This document shows, piece after piece, positions 11,600 through 23,482 of a DNA stretch of 64,000 bases. The position numbers and the translations under genes were made by a program. This stretch comes from Naematelia aurantialba. Lineage: Eukaryota > Basidiomycota > Tremellomycetes > Tremellales > Naemateliaceae. Numbering within the stretch: position 1 is the first letter of the stretch; each line of letters starts with the position of its first letter. The notes under the pieces were generated by a model. It was not told the origin of the DNA, did not search any database, and saw only the letters and a list, made by a program, of their open reading frames with translations. The DNA lies in assembly GCA_021527695.1 (NCBI GenBank), contig JAKFAO010000004.1, forward strand, positions 1,653,001 to 1,717,000, given 5' to 3'.

Positions 11600-13506
11600 A
11601 TGCAGAACCACCGCTCGCTCTACCTCGTCCTCTCGCTCGCGCTCGCCTCCATCGCGAGCGCAGGCAGCACGCCACTTGTACGGACTTACGAGGGAGACAC
11701 CTTCTTCGACCGCTGGGTGAGTCGACAGCGCCGGCGTGTATCGTGTCGTGTATCGTGTACCGAGACTGATTGCGCAGGATTATTATGGCAACTACGACAA
11801 TACTACCGATGGGGACGTCACGGTATGTCCTGTTCTCCACGGTCGATTCTTTGCTTTCCTCTACACGTTTCATCACAAATTTCCAAACACTGCATATCAT
11901 CCCAATGCTCCGTTGCCCACTCGCCCACATCCCCGCCGCGTCTCTCCACAGTTCCTGCTCCACGATGCACAACCAGCGTGCGGTGATCTATCGCTGACAC
12001 CTCGTAGTACGCCGCCAACCTCTCCGCTGCCGCTTCTCTCACCTACGTCACGTCCTCCTCTACAGCCATCATCAAAGTCGACAACACCTCGACCGTCGCG
12101 TACAACGACAAGCGCGCGTCGGTCAAGATCCTCTCGTCCGACAGCTACGGCGTCGGCAGCGTGTGGGTGCTGGACGCCGTGCATCTCCCGTACGGGTGTT
12201 CCGTGTGGCCCTCGTTCTGGAGCTACGACACGGCTGCGACGTGGCCTGACGGCGGCGAGATTGACGTTTTCGAGGGCGTGAATAACCAGCCCAACGACCA
12301 GATGGCGCTGCACACGACGGACGGGTGAGTGGCGGTTAGGCTGCTGTCAATATACCTGGAAACTGTGCTCTGCAGTTTCTGTTTCCTCCGTCCCGTTTTC
12401 TTCGTCTGTCGTGGCCACGGTCCCTCTTGGACGTTCTTGGACAGTTGTTGAACTGTTCTTGACTGGTCTCGAACTGTTGGGCACTCCAACCCGGTCCTCT
12501 ACACCTGTCCTAGTATTCCCCGTTCGACCGCTAACCCGCCGAAGCTGCTCCGTCAGCACCAGCGGCACCACCACCGCGTTCTCCGGCACGGTCAACGACA
12601 CGTCGTGCTACTACGAGGACAACGACAACTCGGGCTGCGGCATCACCGTCAACACGTCGCTGTCCTACGGCGCGGCGTTTGCTGCCGCCGGCGGCGGCGT
12701 CTACGTCACCGAGCTCGCAGCGTCGGGCATCAGTATCTGGTTCTTCACGCGGGACAGCATCCCGAGCGCCGTGAGCGACGCGAGCGACGCGATCGACACG
12801 TCGACGCTCGGCGAGCCGAGCGGGTTCTGGGGCGGCACCGCTTGCGATATCGACACGTACTTTGGCGAGCAGACGCTCGTGTTTGATATCACGCTGGTAA
12901 GTGCGACGGAATATTTCCATCCGAGCCAGCATTCTGCGTCTGAAACTACATTACATACCTGAAACCACATTCGACTCCTGAAACCACATTCCACACGCAA
13001 AACCACATTTCCTACCGGACCAACTGGTCCCGATACCATCAGAACACCGGTTCTCAGGATCTGACATCCCCCGTCAATACCCCAACAACACAACTTCCCA
13101 GGGCCCAAGGCACATCCACGCAATAGCTGACAACGCAGTGCGGCGACTGGGCTGGCCAGTCTTCCATCCTCAGCACGACCGGCTGCCCCGCGCTCGTGGG
13201 CACCGATACGTGCTACACGACCTACGTCCTCAATGCCACCAACTACGACGAGGCGTATGTGAGTGACCGCGCCCCACGTCGCAATTTTGCAGTGCGGTGC
13301 CACAGCTGATCCCGCAGTTCGAGATCAACTCGCTCAAAGTGTATTCGAACAGCTCGAGCTCAAACTCCACCACCGACAGTAGCAGCAACAGCACCTCGAG
13401 CTCGACGTCCAGCGCCGGCCCCGCCGTCGTACCCGGAACCACCTGGGTGCTCGGCGCGGCTGTCGGCGTCGTAGCCTCGGCTGCGGCGGCGCTGGCCCTA
13501 CTGTAG
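11600..13506 (+). CDS. Secreted GH16-family glycoside hydrolase, probably GPI-anchored
   Basis: Likely acts on beta-1,3 or mixed beta-glucans at the cell wall; exact substrate unknown. Six exons (11600-11716, 11778-11822, 12008-12324, 12545-12896, 13139-13258, 13318-13506) give 379 residues. Residues 1-21 form a signal peptide (hydrophobic LVLSLALASIASA). The GH16 catalytic signature GGEIDVFEGVN contains the ExDxxE acids at about E138, D140 and E143, preceded by WPSFWSYD. The C-terminus is a Ser/Asn/Thr-rich stalk (residues about 325-355) and a final hydrophobic stretch ending ALALL, which fits a GPI-attachment signal. Six or more N-x-S/T sites support secretion. Introns hold short repeats of CCTGAAACCACATTC type (about 12944-13015). 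Confidence 0.92.
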
Positions 13507-13860
13507 TTCTACGAGCTGGTGCGCTGGTGCGATATAGAAGTACTGTAGATGCATAGTTGGTCATACCAGTGCATGGCCATGCCTTGGTGTCTCTGGGCGG
13601 TTGAACCCATATAGCGTCCCCGTCGTCCCACCATGCGCCTCTTCCCCCCTCCCTCTCCTGCCGTGCTTCTCCCTCCCTGCCATGCTTCTCCCTCCCTGCC
13701 ATGCTTCTCCCTCCCTGCCATGCTTCTCCCTCCCTGCCATGCTTCTCCCTCCCTGCGGTGCTTCTCCCTCCCTGCTATGCTTCTCCCTCCCTGCCATCCA
13801 TCTCCCTCTCTGCCATCGCCCTGCCATTCATCCCCTGTATCTCGCCACCAGCAATCACCC
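13507..13860. other. Gap between two convergent genes
   Basis: 354 bp between the GH16 stop and the stop of the CCDC137-like gene, so it holds both 3' ends. The middle is the 19-bp pyrimidine-rich tandem repeat listed separately. Confidence 0.6.
13659..13791. repeat. 19-bp pyrimidine-rich minisatellite between convergent genes
   Basis: Seven direct copies of TGCCATGCTTCTCCCTCCC (19 bp) begin at 13659 and repeat every 19 bp with few substitutions, then decay into TGCCATCCATCTCCC-like sequence. The two strands differ strongly in purine content. Confidence 0.92.
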
Positions 13861-15087
13861 CTACCCTGCCGTTCTTCTCCCGTCCTTCGCCCGCTCGCCC
13901 TCGCGTTCCCGCTCCGCCGCCTTGCGCTCCTTGATCGCCCGGTACAGCATCACCACCCTCTCCCGCTCCTCCTCCATCACGCGCCTCTGGCCGGCATTCA
14001 ACACCGCCCCGCCCTTGCCCGTGCTGCTCCACACGCCCGTTGCGTCGCCCTTGCCCCCTGTGCGGCGTAGACTGGGGAGCGACGGAGGCGCTTGGACGAT
14101 ATCGTTCAGCCGGCGTGGCGGGGGGATCGGCGCAAAGCCCGGTTGCTTCTTCGCCATTCCAGCTCCAGGGGTGCCTCCCGAGCCTCCTCCTCCGCCGCCG
14201 GCGCCTTTGGCAGTGCTGGTACTGGAACCGGTACTAGTACCTGCACCGACATGGCTATGGAGTACAGAGGCGTCCACACCGTCGTCCAGGGCTTTACGTT
14301 TCTTCCCCTTCCCTTTGGCCTTCTCGAGCTGGGAGACATCCGCGGACCGAGCGAGCTTCATGGCCTTGTTCAAGCCCGGTCGCAGCGCCGCCTCGACGCG
14401 CTGGTTGTATTCCCGCAGGCTCTCGTGCGGCCTGATCCCCCCGACGCCGGGCGCCTTCGTCCTTGAGGAAGTAGATGGCGACGCCGAGGCGGGGTCCGCC
14501 GACGTTGAGGAGGTTGATAGTTTGGCTCGCTTTTTGCTCTTGCTTACGTTGCTCTTGCCCACGCCTGGTGTCGAAGAAGCGCTATCATTGTCATTGACAC
14601 TCGCTTTGTCATTGACACGCGCTTTGGCATTGACACTCGCTTTGTCGTTGGTAGTGGTATTGGAGTCGGACCTGGGATTGGCAAGTGCACCAGCACCGGG
14701 ATGGACCTTCCTCTTCCTCTTCGCATACACCCCCGTATCCTCCGACGACGTGCGCCCGGACGCGCGAAACGCATTACGCGCCGCTTGGGAGTTCAAGATC
14801 CGCGCAGCAGAGGCGGGCGTGTCGTTGTAGTTGTAGTTTGCCGACGAGGGGGGCAGGTTCGAGCCTCTACGACGGGTGAGCGAGTCACAAGAGGGTCACC
14901 GGCCAGAACAGATGGCAGTAGAAAATGATATCAGGACGAGAATACCAATAAAAAGCACCACAACGAGCCAGGAAGAGCACAAAGAGGACGTACCTCTTCG
15001 CTGCCTCTGCTGTTCTGACGGAACGTTTGGCCCCTGCCCACATCAGCACTAACACACCCGGACCGCACACGCACGTTTATGAGGCAT
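13861..15087 (-). CDS. CCDC137-like, predicted nuclear/nucleolar protein
   Basis: Three exons (15087-15075, 15033-14994, 14866-13861) join in frame to 352 residues starting MPHKRAKRSVRTAEAAKR. The protein is Lys/Arg/Ser/Gly-rich and mostly disordered. Conserved blocks match the layout of human CCDC137: IRPHESLREYNQRVEAAL in the middle, an IVQAPPSL segment, and a C-terminal helix QRRVMEEERERVVMLYRAIK. The family is linked to the nucleolus/chromatin; no enzymatic motif is seen. It also has three to four short ASVNDK-type repeats (about residues 65-90). The first exon is only 13 nt. The match is by motif memory, so the family call is moderate. Confidence 0.68.
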
Positions 15088-15468
15088 CTTTGTCGTCCAC
15101 TCGTATGTGTAGACGTAGACGTACAATACAAACGCACATGTAAACCAGAGACAAACGCAGATCTGCCCAACTTTTCGTTTCCGCCGGAAACTACACCCCC
15201 AAGCTCACACAAACCCAGCATGGGCGGCATGCAGATTCATGCTCTTCTATCATTACAAACGCCCGGACCAAAACCACTCCCAGCGAGCGTCTTAGCCTGC
15301 ACCCAGCGCACCATGCACCGCACCAGCGCCCCACGTATCTCGCTCCACGCACCAATGCACCCGCCCACCCCCTAGCAAAGTCCGAAAAGCTGCAGCTCTT
15401 CTCGAGCCAGCTAAACAAGCTCTACTCGAGGAGCGCAGCGCCACCGGCACAAGCAGGCACCTGTGCAC
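15088..15468. promoter_or_regulatory. Upstream region of the CCDC137-like gene
   Basis: 381 bp between two minus-strand genes, holding the CCDC137-like promoter and the end of the NAC beta transcript. No recognised elements. Confidence 0.4.
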
Positions 15469-16611
15469 CTACTCGAGCTCCTCGAGGTCTGCCGCCTTTC
15501 CTTCGCCCGCCTCGTCAAAGTTCTCCACCAGGTCCGGGATATCGTCATCCACCTCGCCCTCTTTGCTCTCTCCAGCCGTGGCGCCGGCTCCACCCGCAGC
15601 GGCGGCGGCCGCTGCTTGACGCGCAGTCATGGACTGGTACGATTCGGCCAGACGGCGCAGGTTGGCGAGCGAGTCTGGACCAAGCTGGTTGAGGATCCCA
15701 GGGACGAGCTCGGTCAGCTCCTTGGTCTGGCCAGAGCCGTAGACAGCAAGGGTGTTTGAGTTCATCGCTCCTTGGACTGCGGGCGTCAGCGGGCCAGACC
15801 ACAGGAAGGATACAAGGTGGCTAGAGGTGACTAGGCGCAACCGAACCAGCCAACCCGCAAACCGACTCACCCTGTGGTCTCGCAAAGTGGATCACATTCC
15901 CATCCTCCTTGAACATGTTGACCTCCTCGACCCCGACGATAGGCTGGACGCCGAGCTTTTTGAGTGCCGCCTGGACCTTGCGGTCGTCGCCTTGCGATGC
16001 CGTCACCGACTTTTTGACCACTTTGCGCCGGGGCGTGCCTTTGCCGCCTGTTCTTGCGAGAAGGTATGGAGGGACCGATACGACGATAGACCGAGATGAG
16101 GAGAGACCGAGTGAGGAGAGCGTCACATAGGATAGAGAATAAAATGGAGGACCAGATGGTAGAGGGGAGTAGAGGTGTCGGGAAAATGAAGGTCGGTACG
16201 GGGGAGATCAAGGAGAATCGTGACAAAGGGAAAGGAGGGTGAGTAATCGAGTTGGGAGATTGGGTGTGGCATCAATGAGGTAGGGTGTCGTATGCACAAG
16301 GAGGGCGAATGAGTGTAGCCGTCAGGGCAGAGCCGCAATGGAGAGCGATGGCAATGCAGGATAACGATGGGAAGCAATTCGTCAGCTCGAGTGTAATCTC
16401 ACCCCAGCCCAGATCCTCAGTCCAGGGCATCGGATGTCAGACGCGCAGTCGCATCGCCAGTCTCCAACACGAAGTCTCGGCACCCGGTCACCATGGCAGT
16501 CCAGAATTGTAACGCATAAGGAAGGTAGGGTAACACTAAGGTGGGGAGAGCGAAAGAAGACGCACCAATCCGGACCTGCGCCTGGAGCTTTGCGAGCTTT
16601 TCTTTGTCCAT
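15469..16611 (-). CDS. EGD1: Nascent polypeptide-associated complex beta subunit (BTF3/EGD1)
   Basis: Ribosome-associated chaperone subunit that contacts nascent chains at the exit tunnel as a dimer with the alpha subunit. Three exons (16611-16566, 16047-15871, 15776-15469) give 176 residues. The start [20 protein letters not shown] is followed by PRRK, the basic ribosome-binding motif (residues about 14-24). The NAC domain then reads [34 protein letters not shown]. The tail is Ala/Gly-rich and ends acidic ([14 protein letters not shown]), as usual. The first intron is long (518 nt) for this window. Confidence 0.97.
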
Positions 16612-17272
16612 CTTGGTCGGACTGATGCGGATGCGGAGGGGTGGATGAGGCAATACGAAAGAGGTGAGATGATAGGTCGAGATTGGATTTTACGAGTCGA
16701 GATACAGTTGAGAGGAAGAACGAGATGCGTGTTTCGTATGTCGAGGGACGGAGGAGGAACAGCGAGTCAGCTAGCCGCAGGAGTCTTGGGAGCACAAGAA
16801 AGGAGCTCACGGTGCTCTTCTGCTCTGCCTGCCAAGGAAGGTGCTCAGAGATGGAGCTCGGACGGAGCTAGATGCTGCGGGATGCAGGCGAGTCGACGGT
16901 CGACGTACGAGGTAGAGAGTCGAGTAACACGTCTCTCTGACGCTCTCTCGCTTTTTGGCCGCAACTCGAAAACCCGGCTGGGCGGTCGGCCAGTCGACTG
17001 TTTCGCGGGGCCAACGCTCGGCGTTTTGGGAATGTGGCACTTGGGGAAAAGGAGGGAGGGGAGAACGACGCGTGTGACTTTGTCGGGTTGACTGGTTCCT
17101 CTGTCTTGCTCTCTACTTTCCATCTGTCCATCTAGTCTTTATCAATCTCGTTTGCCGAGGATAGAATATCCGAGTCACTCGCTGTACCGAGACATCTACC
17201 ATACAGCTCGAGCGAGGTCTTGCGGCGTCCTCTGCGATCAGCACTTTCGACTGGTAGATTCGGCAGGTAGAC
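16612..17272. promoter_or_regulatory. Divergent promoter region, NAC beta / securin-like gene
   Basis: 661 bp between two divergent start codons. No coding sequence supported and no TATA box recognised. Confidence 0.4.
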
Positions 17273-19292
17273 ATGTTTGCGCCGTCCTCCGTCAACCTCC
17301 CCCGAACGGTGCACGCCCACACAGGCCGCAAGAACGTCAACAAGGAGAATGCAGGTGCTCTGCCCTCGAAGACTCCCTCTCGTGCGCCGGGGAAACTCAT
17401 CCCGTCGGCTTCTGCCCGTATAGGACTAGGCGTCAAGACGGTCGAGCGGGACCGCAATGTCCACGTCCCGCGTCAAGAGGGCGAAGGGACAGGTAAAGGC
17501 AAGGGAAAGGACCACGATGATATTGGTACGTTAAGCCCAAGCCTCTATAATTTCCTTGCTCTGAATCATGATCCACACTCCACAGCTCTCCCATCCTACA
17601 TAAGCCACTTTGCTCCCTTGCCACATCTGTGTGCTGCCTCGCAACGTCTCCTAGTGCCCTCCACGCATCCGCTGACACGCCCAGCGCCCAAGCGGCTCTT
17701 TGCCTCGACGACAAAAACCATCCCGCCGTCCAAATCCCTCTCTCAACTCCCATACATCCCCAACACTCACCGCACGCCAGCCCCCACCCGCCGCCAGCCA
17801 CCACCAACCACACTCAAACACACGCTCCGCACGCCCGCGCCAGTGTCCCACCTCGATTCAGGCGCCGGGTTGGCAACGACCACCCCCCTGCCTTCGGCCA
17901 CTCGGCACCGGCGGCGCTCGTCGCGCCAGTCGCTTACCCCGCTCAAGTCACAGCAGGGGGAGAGGGACGGAGATAAGAGTTTTGTGACGCCCGCGCCGAC
18001 GAGGTGGGAAGAGGAAGTCTCGCTCGACAGTATACATGAAGTCTTTGGGGCAGGACTGGACGAGGTCGCAGAGGTGGCGGAAGTCGAGGAGGAGAGCGAT
18101 GGAGAAGTGGAGTATATGCCCCCGAAAGTGCAAGGTGCGTCTTGATCTTCCCTCAGCCCTCTGCACGACGTCATTCACATCCCTCCCATAATCTTCATGA
18201 CCACGGCCGCATGACACCGGCGCATGGCACCATCGCATGACATGCGACCGCATGAAACACACACTCCATGTCACACAGCGGCATGCACTCACCTGCATGA
18301 TTTTAGCCGAGGCACACGCTGACGTGGCAGAACTGCCATGGGAGCCGGCCTGGGAATACCCCCCCTTGGAACCCATCTTTGAGCGGCTCAAGGGGCTGCC
18401 ACCGCTCTGGGGACTAGGGTACGAAGAGAGCCTGAACAAAGTGGTCAAGCCGTTCGATGTCGAGCCGGTCGAAGAGGGCAGCGTCAAGCTTTGCCGTGAG
18501 TCTCCTTCTATAGTTGTTGGCCAAGCTCATAGTGTAGCCGAAGCGGAATTGGAGGATCCTCTCTTCAGGACTACGGTTGCTGAAGTGCCTCCTGTCGCGG
18601 CGAAGCCTGCTCCTGTCGTCATAGCCAGACCTACACCTTCAGCCGGAGCCAGACCTACACCCTCAGCCGGAGCTAGACCTACACTTTCAGCCGGAGCTAA
18701 ACCAACAGCAAGAGGCGGCATGTCTGGGCCTGGGCCACGCCTGCAAGCAACCGCAGGCGGCAGGAAGGTTCAATTTTCCAGTGCTGCAAATGTCCGCCTG
18801 TTTGGCGAGGCTGCCGCGGCCGAGCTCCCTCCGCCGCAACCGCTGGTCAAGCCCATCAAACGGCTTCCGACTGGTCGGCCAGAATCCAATGCTGCCGCTG
18901 CCAGCCGTACAGCGTCTACCTCCACTAGTCGGCCAGCACATATCTCCACTAGTCGGCCAGCGTCTACCTCCACTAGCCGTCCAATGCCTACCATTAATAA
19001 TCGCCCACCGTTCAGCGCGACGTCCCGCCCTGTGCCTGGCTCTGCTAGCCGCCCACCGTCCAGTCGGGATACGACCGCGACCCGACCAACGCCAGCGAGT
19101 CGTGCCGCGCCCGGACGTCCGACCGGCGCGCCTAGGCCCGCTGCACCATGCGTCGTCGTGTTCGACGACGACCTCGTCAGTGGCCCGCTGGCAGACGATG
19201 AGTTTGTGCTGGATCTGGGACTGGACCCGGAGCTTGAGCCTGCAGGCGGTGTGGATGTCGATGCGGCGGCCCCTGCGAGCATCTCGGAATGA
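17273..19292 (+). CDS. Securin-like anaphase inhibitor (Pds1/Cut2 type)
   Basis: Securins bind and inhibit separase until APC/C-directed destruction at anaphase. Three exons (17273-17525, 17685-18134, 18307-19292) give 562 residues. Visible evidence: an N-terminal KEN box (residues 24-26), an RxxL D-box candidate (R49-L52, RIGL), and the acidic segment EVEYMPPK (about 226-232) followed by ELPWEPAWEYPP, which resembles the block I recall from fungal securins. The remainder is Pro/Ser/Thr-rich and disordered, with internal repeats of RPTPSAGA and TSTSRPA type in the C-terminal third, and an acidic tail. The long repeat-rich tail is unusual for a securin. The family call rests on these short motifs only. 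Confidence 0.62.
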
Positions 19293-19763
19293 GCTTGTGC
19301 GCCCACACTTGTACGTTCGTTCCATTCACACCGATATTCATATTGTATATTTGTGCTTGCGTGACCTCTAAAATGTGCCATGTGCCTCTAGACGTGTTGT
19401 CGATATGACTCTTGCCTGACGTGCTTGACGACCGATGCATGATGTACCGTTCCCAGCTCGCACGGTGACTGTTGCGAGTCGCCATCCCAAGCTCCAAGGC
19501 CATACCTCCGCTTGGACAGTGTATGCATCGCAGGCATGGATACGACGAGTCGATGGTTGGGCAGTCACCTCGGGTACCTCGGATACCCGATGACTCGATG
19601 ATCGCCGCCGGCGTCGACAATTCCGGCCGCGCGTCCATCTCGCGTCCTTGTTGTTCTCAGTGCCAGCCAGCTCAACTCACAACTCGACAGCTCGACAACT
19701 CGACAACTCGACAGCTAGACAGCTAGACAATGCGAGAGATGGGACGCACAGCGTAGGGCGACG
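19293..19763. promoter_or_regulatory. Intergenic, upstream of the DUF676 lipase
   Basis: 471 bp with no gene. Just before the lipase start (about 19672-19728) is a cluster of five to six CTCGACAACT/GCTAGACA-type 8-10 bp repeats, which probably lie in the 5' leader. Confidence 0.5.
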
Positions 19764-22700
19764 ATGGGCAGGGTGCACTTGGTCGTGCTCGTGCATGGCT
19801 TGTATGGGTCGCCGAGCAACCTCGATACCGTGGCAGAGGAGCTGCGAGCGGCGTCGGCTCCAGCGTCGGCCGCTGCGCCAACGTCGACTTCTGCACCAGA
19901 ATCGACTTATGCATCGGCATCTAAACCGCCATCGATATCCATCTCTACACCGGCACCTTCATCCACCTCTACACCTATATCTATCTCTGCATATACGTCC
20001 ACACATCCATCCACCTCGGGCTCGTCCTCGGGCACGACCTCGGCCTTGCCCTCGACGGCGTCGCTGTCTCCGTCAACGTCTTCACCAGCATGGCCATCGC
20101 AAAACCCTACCACGTCATCCACTTTCTCTACATCCACCGCAAACGCGCACGTCGATGCTAGAGGTGACGAGGAGAAGCCGACAACTCCGTCAAACGATGG
20201 TAGAGGTAACGAGGAGAAGCTGACAAGAACGCCAAGCGCGCCAAACGCAACGAGGGAACCAGAACCAGACGCGCTCGAGACCGTCGTGTACCTCGCCAAA
20301 GGGTTTCGCGGAAGCCATACCTGGGACGGCATCGATGTGAATGCCTGGCGAGCGGCTGCCGAGGTGCGTGGTTGCGTCGGGTCCTCCCCACATACATATC
20401 TCTTGTGTTCACATTCCGTGGAGTTGCTGGTGTCTGTGTGTTGCCAACTTGAGGATGCGCGTGTGACCCAAGCCCGATCGTCGCGAAAGTGAAGCAGATT
20501 CTAATTGCCACAGGTCGATACCGAGCTCGAGCGACTAGAGGACGAGGGAAACGAAGTAGTTGCATTCAGCGTGGTATGTTGCTCTCCTCCTCCCTTTCCC
20601 TCCTATTCTCTCCCTTTCCCTCCTATTCTCTTCCTCTCCCTCCTATCCCTCATTCATGTTCTGTCCAGGTCGTGTCCATACTTTGAAGCGACTGGTGTCA
20701 CTGACGTCCTGCGTTCTACGCAGATGGGATACTCACTTGGCGGCCGTGAGTCTCGTTCTGTGCCCTGTTGTGTAACGGCACCCTCCATCGGGACACCGCT
20801 GGTGCGAGAAAGTAGACGAGGCTGAGAAGCAGTGATTGCGCGGTACCTCGTTGGTATCCTCCATGCCCGACAGCCGTCGTTCTTCGCACGACACCGGCCT
20901 GCCTCGTTCTCCACCGCTGCGACGCCGGTACGTCGTCTCTTCCAACCCCTCTCCCCTCCCCCCTCTCCCTTCGTCGGGATATGCAGCTGGATGGACTACC
21001 ATTGGGCGTAAGCGCCAAAGCTGGCACGTGATGCGAAGCGATCGCCGCCGCAGAACTCTCGCGGTACCCCTAAAGAGCTGTGCGGAGTGGCTGGCGAGGT
21101 TTGAAACCACCACCGGAGAGCTGTTGGAGGTTGGGACATCGTTGCCGGTCCCGTCAGAAAGTAACCACGCCTGCGGAATCCGAGTCACACCACCGCCTTA
21201 CCCTTATGCCTGCTCATCTTGAGCAGCATCTCGGCGTCCTCAAGTACCGCAGCACGCTCAATACCGTCGTGCACACGGTCGGGCGGCGGTTGTTCTCCCG
21301 GACCGGCCGGCAGCTGTATGCACTAGACCGCGAAGTCGGAGGACGCAGTCTGTTGGATGTGCTTGCGGATCCTAGTGTGTCTGATGTGTCTCTGTTGCCG
21401 TGTCCCTCCTGTTACCTGCCGCCTCGCTTTCACCTTCCCCTCGCTTCAAACTAGAATTCTCGAAATGTCCTATCGCACACCGTCCAGCCACCTGTCGCCC
21501 CATCTCTGCCCTGTTCCAGGTAGATCACTCGACGGGGTGTCGCTGATATTCAGGCCATATCTTCGTGCAGGCGCTACAGCTCTTTCCGCGGATCATGATC
21601 GTCGCCAACGGGTAGGTATCTACCTCTTTTCTTCCCCCAGTCCCCATTGTTTTCTCTCTCTCCCTTCACCGCGTGCACGTAACCTTCTGAAGTCTGGCAC
21701 GGCACATGACGCTGACTAGCCCAGATGCAACGACCTCACAGTCCCATACCCCACCGCAGCCATCTCTCCCACGGACCCATTCGAGGCGCACGCTCTGACC
21801 GGCGTCAAGGTCGTGGTCTCGACGGACCATATCGTCCAGAGCTGGGTCTTGCCAAGAGACAAGGCGAACGGCGCACCCGACCACGTCAAGGACCTCGAAG
21901 ACTTGAAGGTCTTCCAGCCCGCACAAGCGACGCCGACTGTCCCTGACGCCCCGAGCTTGCCTTGCCCTGCGTCCACGTCCGTCGTGGAGGGTGATCAGGG
22001 TGTGGTCACAACTTCGAGCCCGCCCACCGCATCGACCGCCGCTACCGTGTCGCGCACGAGACCGCGCGTCCCCCCCATCCTCTTCCTTCCGTACCCATTC
22101 CCGTTTCGATACGTAAGCACTCATCCCACTACCACTTCCCCGGTCCCCCGGTCTATGCCCATGCCCACTCGCCTCGCTCGCGGACTAGGCTGACGACGCA
22201 GGCGCTCTTCCTTCTCTTGCCTATCATCGTTCCACTCTGGATGCTATTTGTGTATGTCGTCTACACCCTGCCGTGGCTGGTTGCTGATCGTCAGCTCGAT
22301 CGTCTTCACTCTGCATACATGGCAGTCGAGGCGGCGGATATGGACTCACCATTCAGTGCATGAAGTGCGACCGCTCCTCGATGAAGAAGATTTGTCAGCA
22401 CCATTGCGTGAGTATCTCTTGGCTCTTTCGCTTTCGCCTACGACGCTTGGCCTGGCCTTTGCTAGTCTTGCCCGACTTCCTCTGTCCCCTAGCCTACAAT
22501 TTTCCCACAATGGTCCTGTGTCCATGTCGTATTGCAGCGTGTGCCGGTTTCAGCGGAGCTTATGTTGATGTCTGCCGTTCTGGGCTTCGCAGGTATCTCG
22601 CATTCCCGACTTATCCAGCTCCGATCCGACCACTCAACTCCAGCGAGCTCTACGGCCTCGACGCCGCCGCTCTCTTCCCCCCCACTGAACCACACCGACA

Positions 22701-22996
22701 CTGACGACCCAACCTCCCTCCACCACCCAAAGCAGATCCCTCTGCTGCTCACGTCTCGACAGAAAGATATGATCCACAACCTCACTACTGCGTTGCCCCA
22801 GCTCGAACGCCTGATCGCGTGGTTCCCATATGTGTATAACTCGCATGGCACAATCATCGTCCGCGACGGCAAGCGGTTCAAGGCGCGTGAGGAGGGTCGA
22901 GGCATCGTGAGAGCATGGACGAGGTGGGTTGTTGATTCTGCCAGACAGCGTGGGGTTGGAGACGTGGGCAGCGACGGGGTTGTGGATGTGGGGTGA
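19764..22996 (+). CDS. DUF676-family serine lipase/esterase (ROG1/LPL1-like)
   Basis: Alpha/beta-hydrolase expected to act on lipids, perhaps at lipid droplets or ER. Exons: 19764-20363, 20514-20573, 20724-20745, 20833-20927, 21227-21374, 21554-21611, 21725-22112, 22202-22251, 22295-22407, 22593-22996; all join in frame to 645 residues. Motifs in order: VVLVHGLYGSPSNL (residues 8-21), FRGSHTWDGIDV, nucleophile elbow GYSLGG with Ser about 224, ARYLVGILHA, FPRIMIVANGCNDLTVPY, and near 458-483 a hydrophobic stretch LFLLLPIIVPLWMLF that probably anchors the protein. The C-terminal HNSATIVCRD-like block appears as YNSHGTIIVRDGKRF. Odd: about 130 residues of Ser/Thr/Pro/Ala-rich sequence are inserted between the first strand and the conserved THTWDG-like block. 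Confidence 0.9.
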
Positions 22997-23482
22997 TTGA
23001 ACAGAAGGAAGGTTTGCGTGAATTCATGTATACCTTGTTTGCATGAGTCGCAAGGCCCGGCGCTGTTCCCGCTGTCGATCAGCGTCTGGAGGCATGTCGC
23101 ATGCTCTGGCATGGATCACATCGCAACAGGCAAGTGCTTGACCCATTGCTGGATTGACGCAATCGCAGCCCCCGTCAGGCGGCATAGGGTCGTCCATCAG
23201 TCAGAGTAAGGTCAAAAGCAAGTCTCACATCACGACTGTCAGCCATGAATAGTGAGCAACCGGCAACGAGTCCGGTCTCGACCCCATCATTCGGCACAGA
23301 CTCGGCTATCAACTTGCCGCAAGGAACGAGATCTAAGCTTGACACGAGCCGGCTCCATGCCGTCATTTCCGACCGCGCCGCCATCCGGGAGGAAATCAGT
23401 CGCGTTTGTTTGCGACAAAACTGTCGACTCGATTCACAGGGGATCTGTACCCATCACTGGCTACCCGCGCGCGGTGATCGCG
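22997..23482. other. Intergenic between convergent genes
   Basis: 486 bp between the lipase stop and the stop of the F-box-like gene. No gene or repeat recognised. Confidence 0.5.

Noticed and set aside
13601..14830. A 409-codon open frame on plus overlapping the CCDC137-like gene
   Set aside because: It is antisense to a gene with conserved blocks and correct splicing, and its product is low-complexity, partly from the 19-bp repeat.
14840..14870. GGTTCGAGCC, a tRNA B-box-like word
   Set aside because: No A box or cloverleaf pairing upstream; it lies at the 5' edge of exon 3 of the CCDC137-like gene, encoding RGSNLPP.
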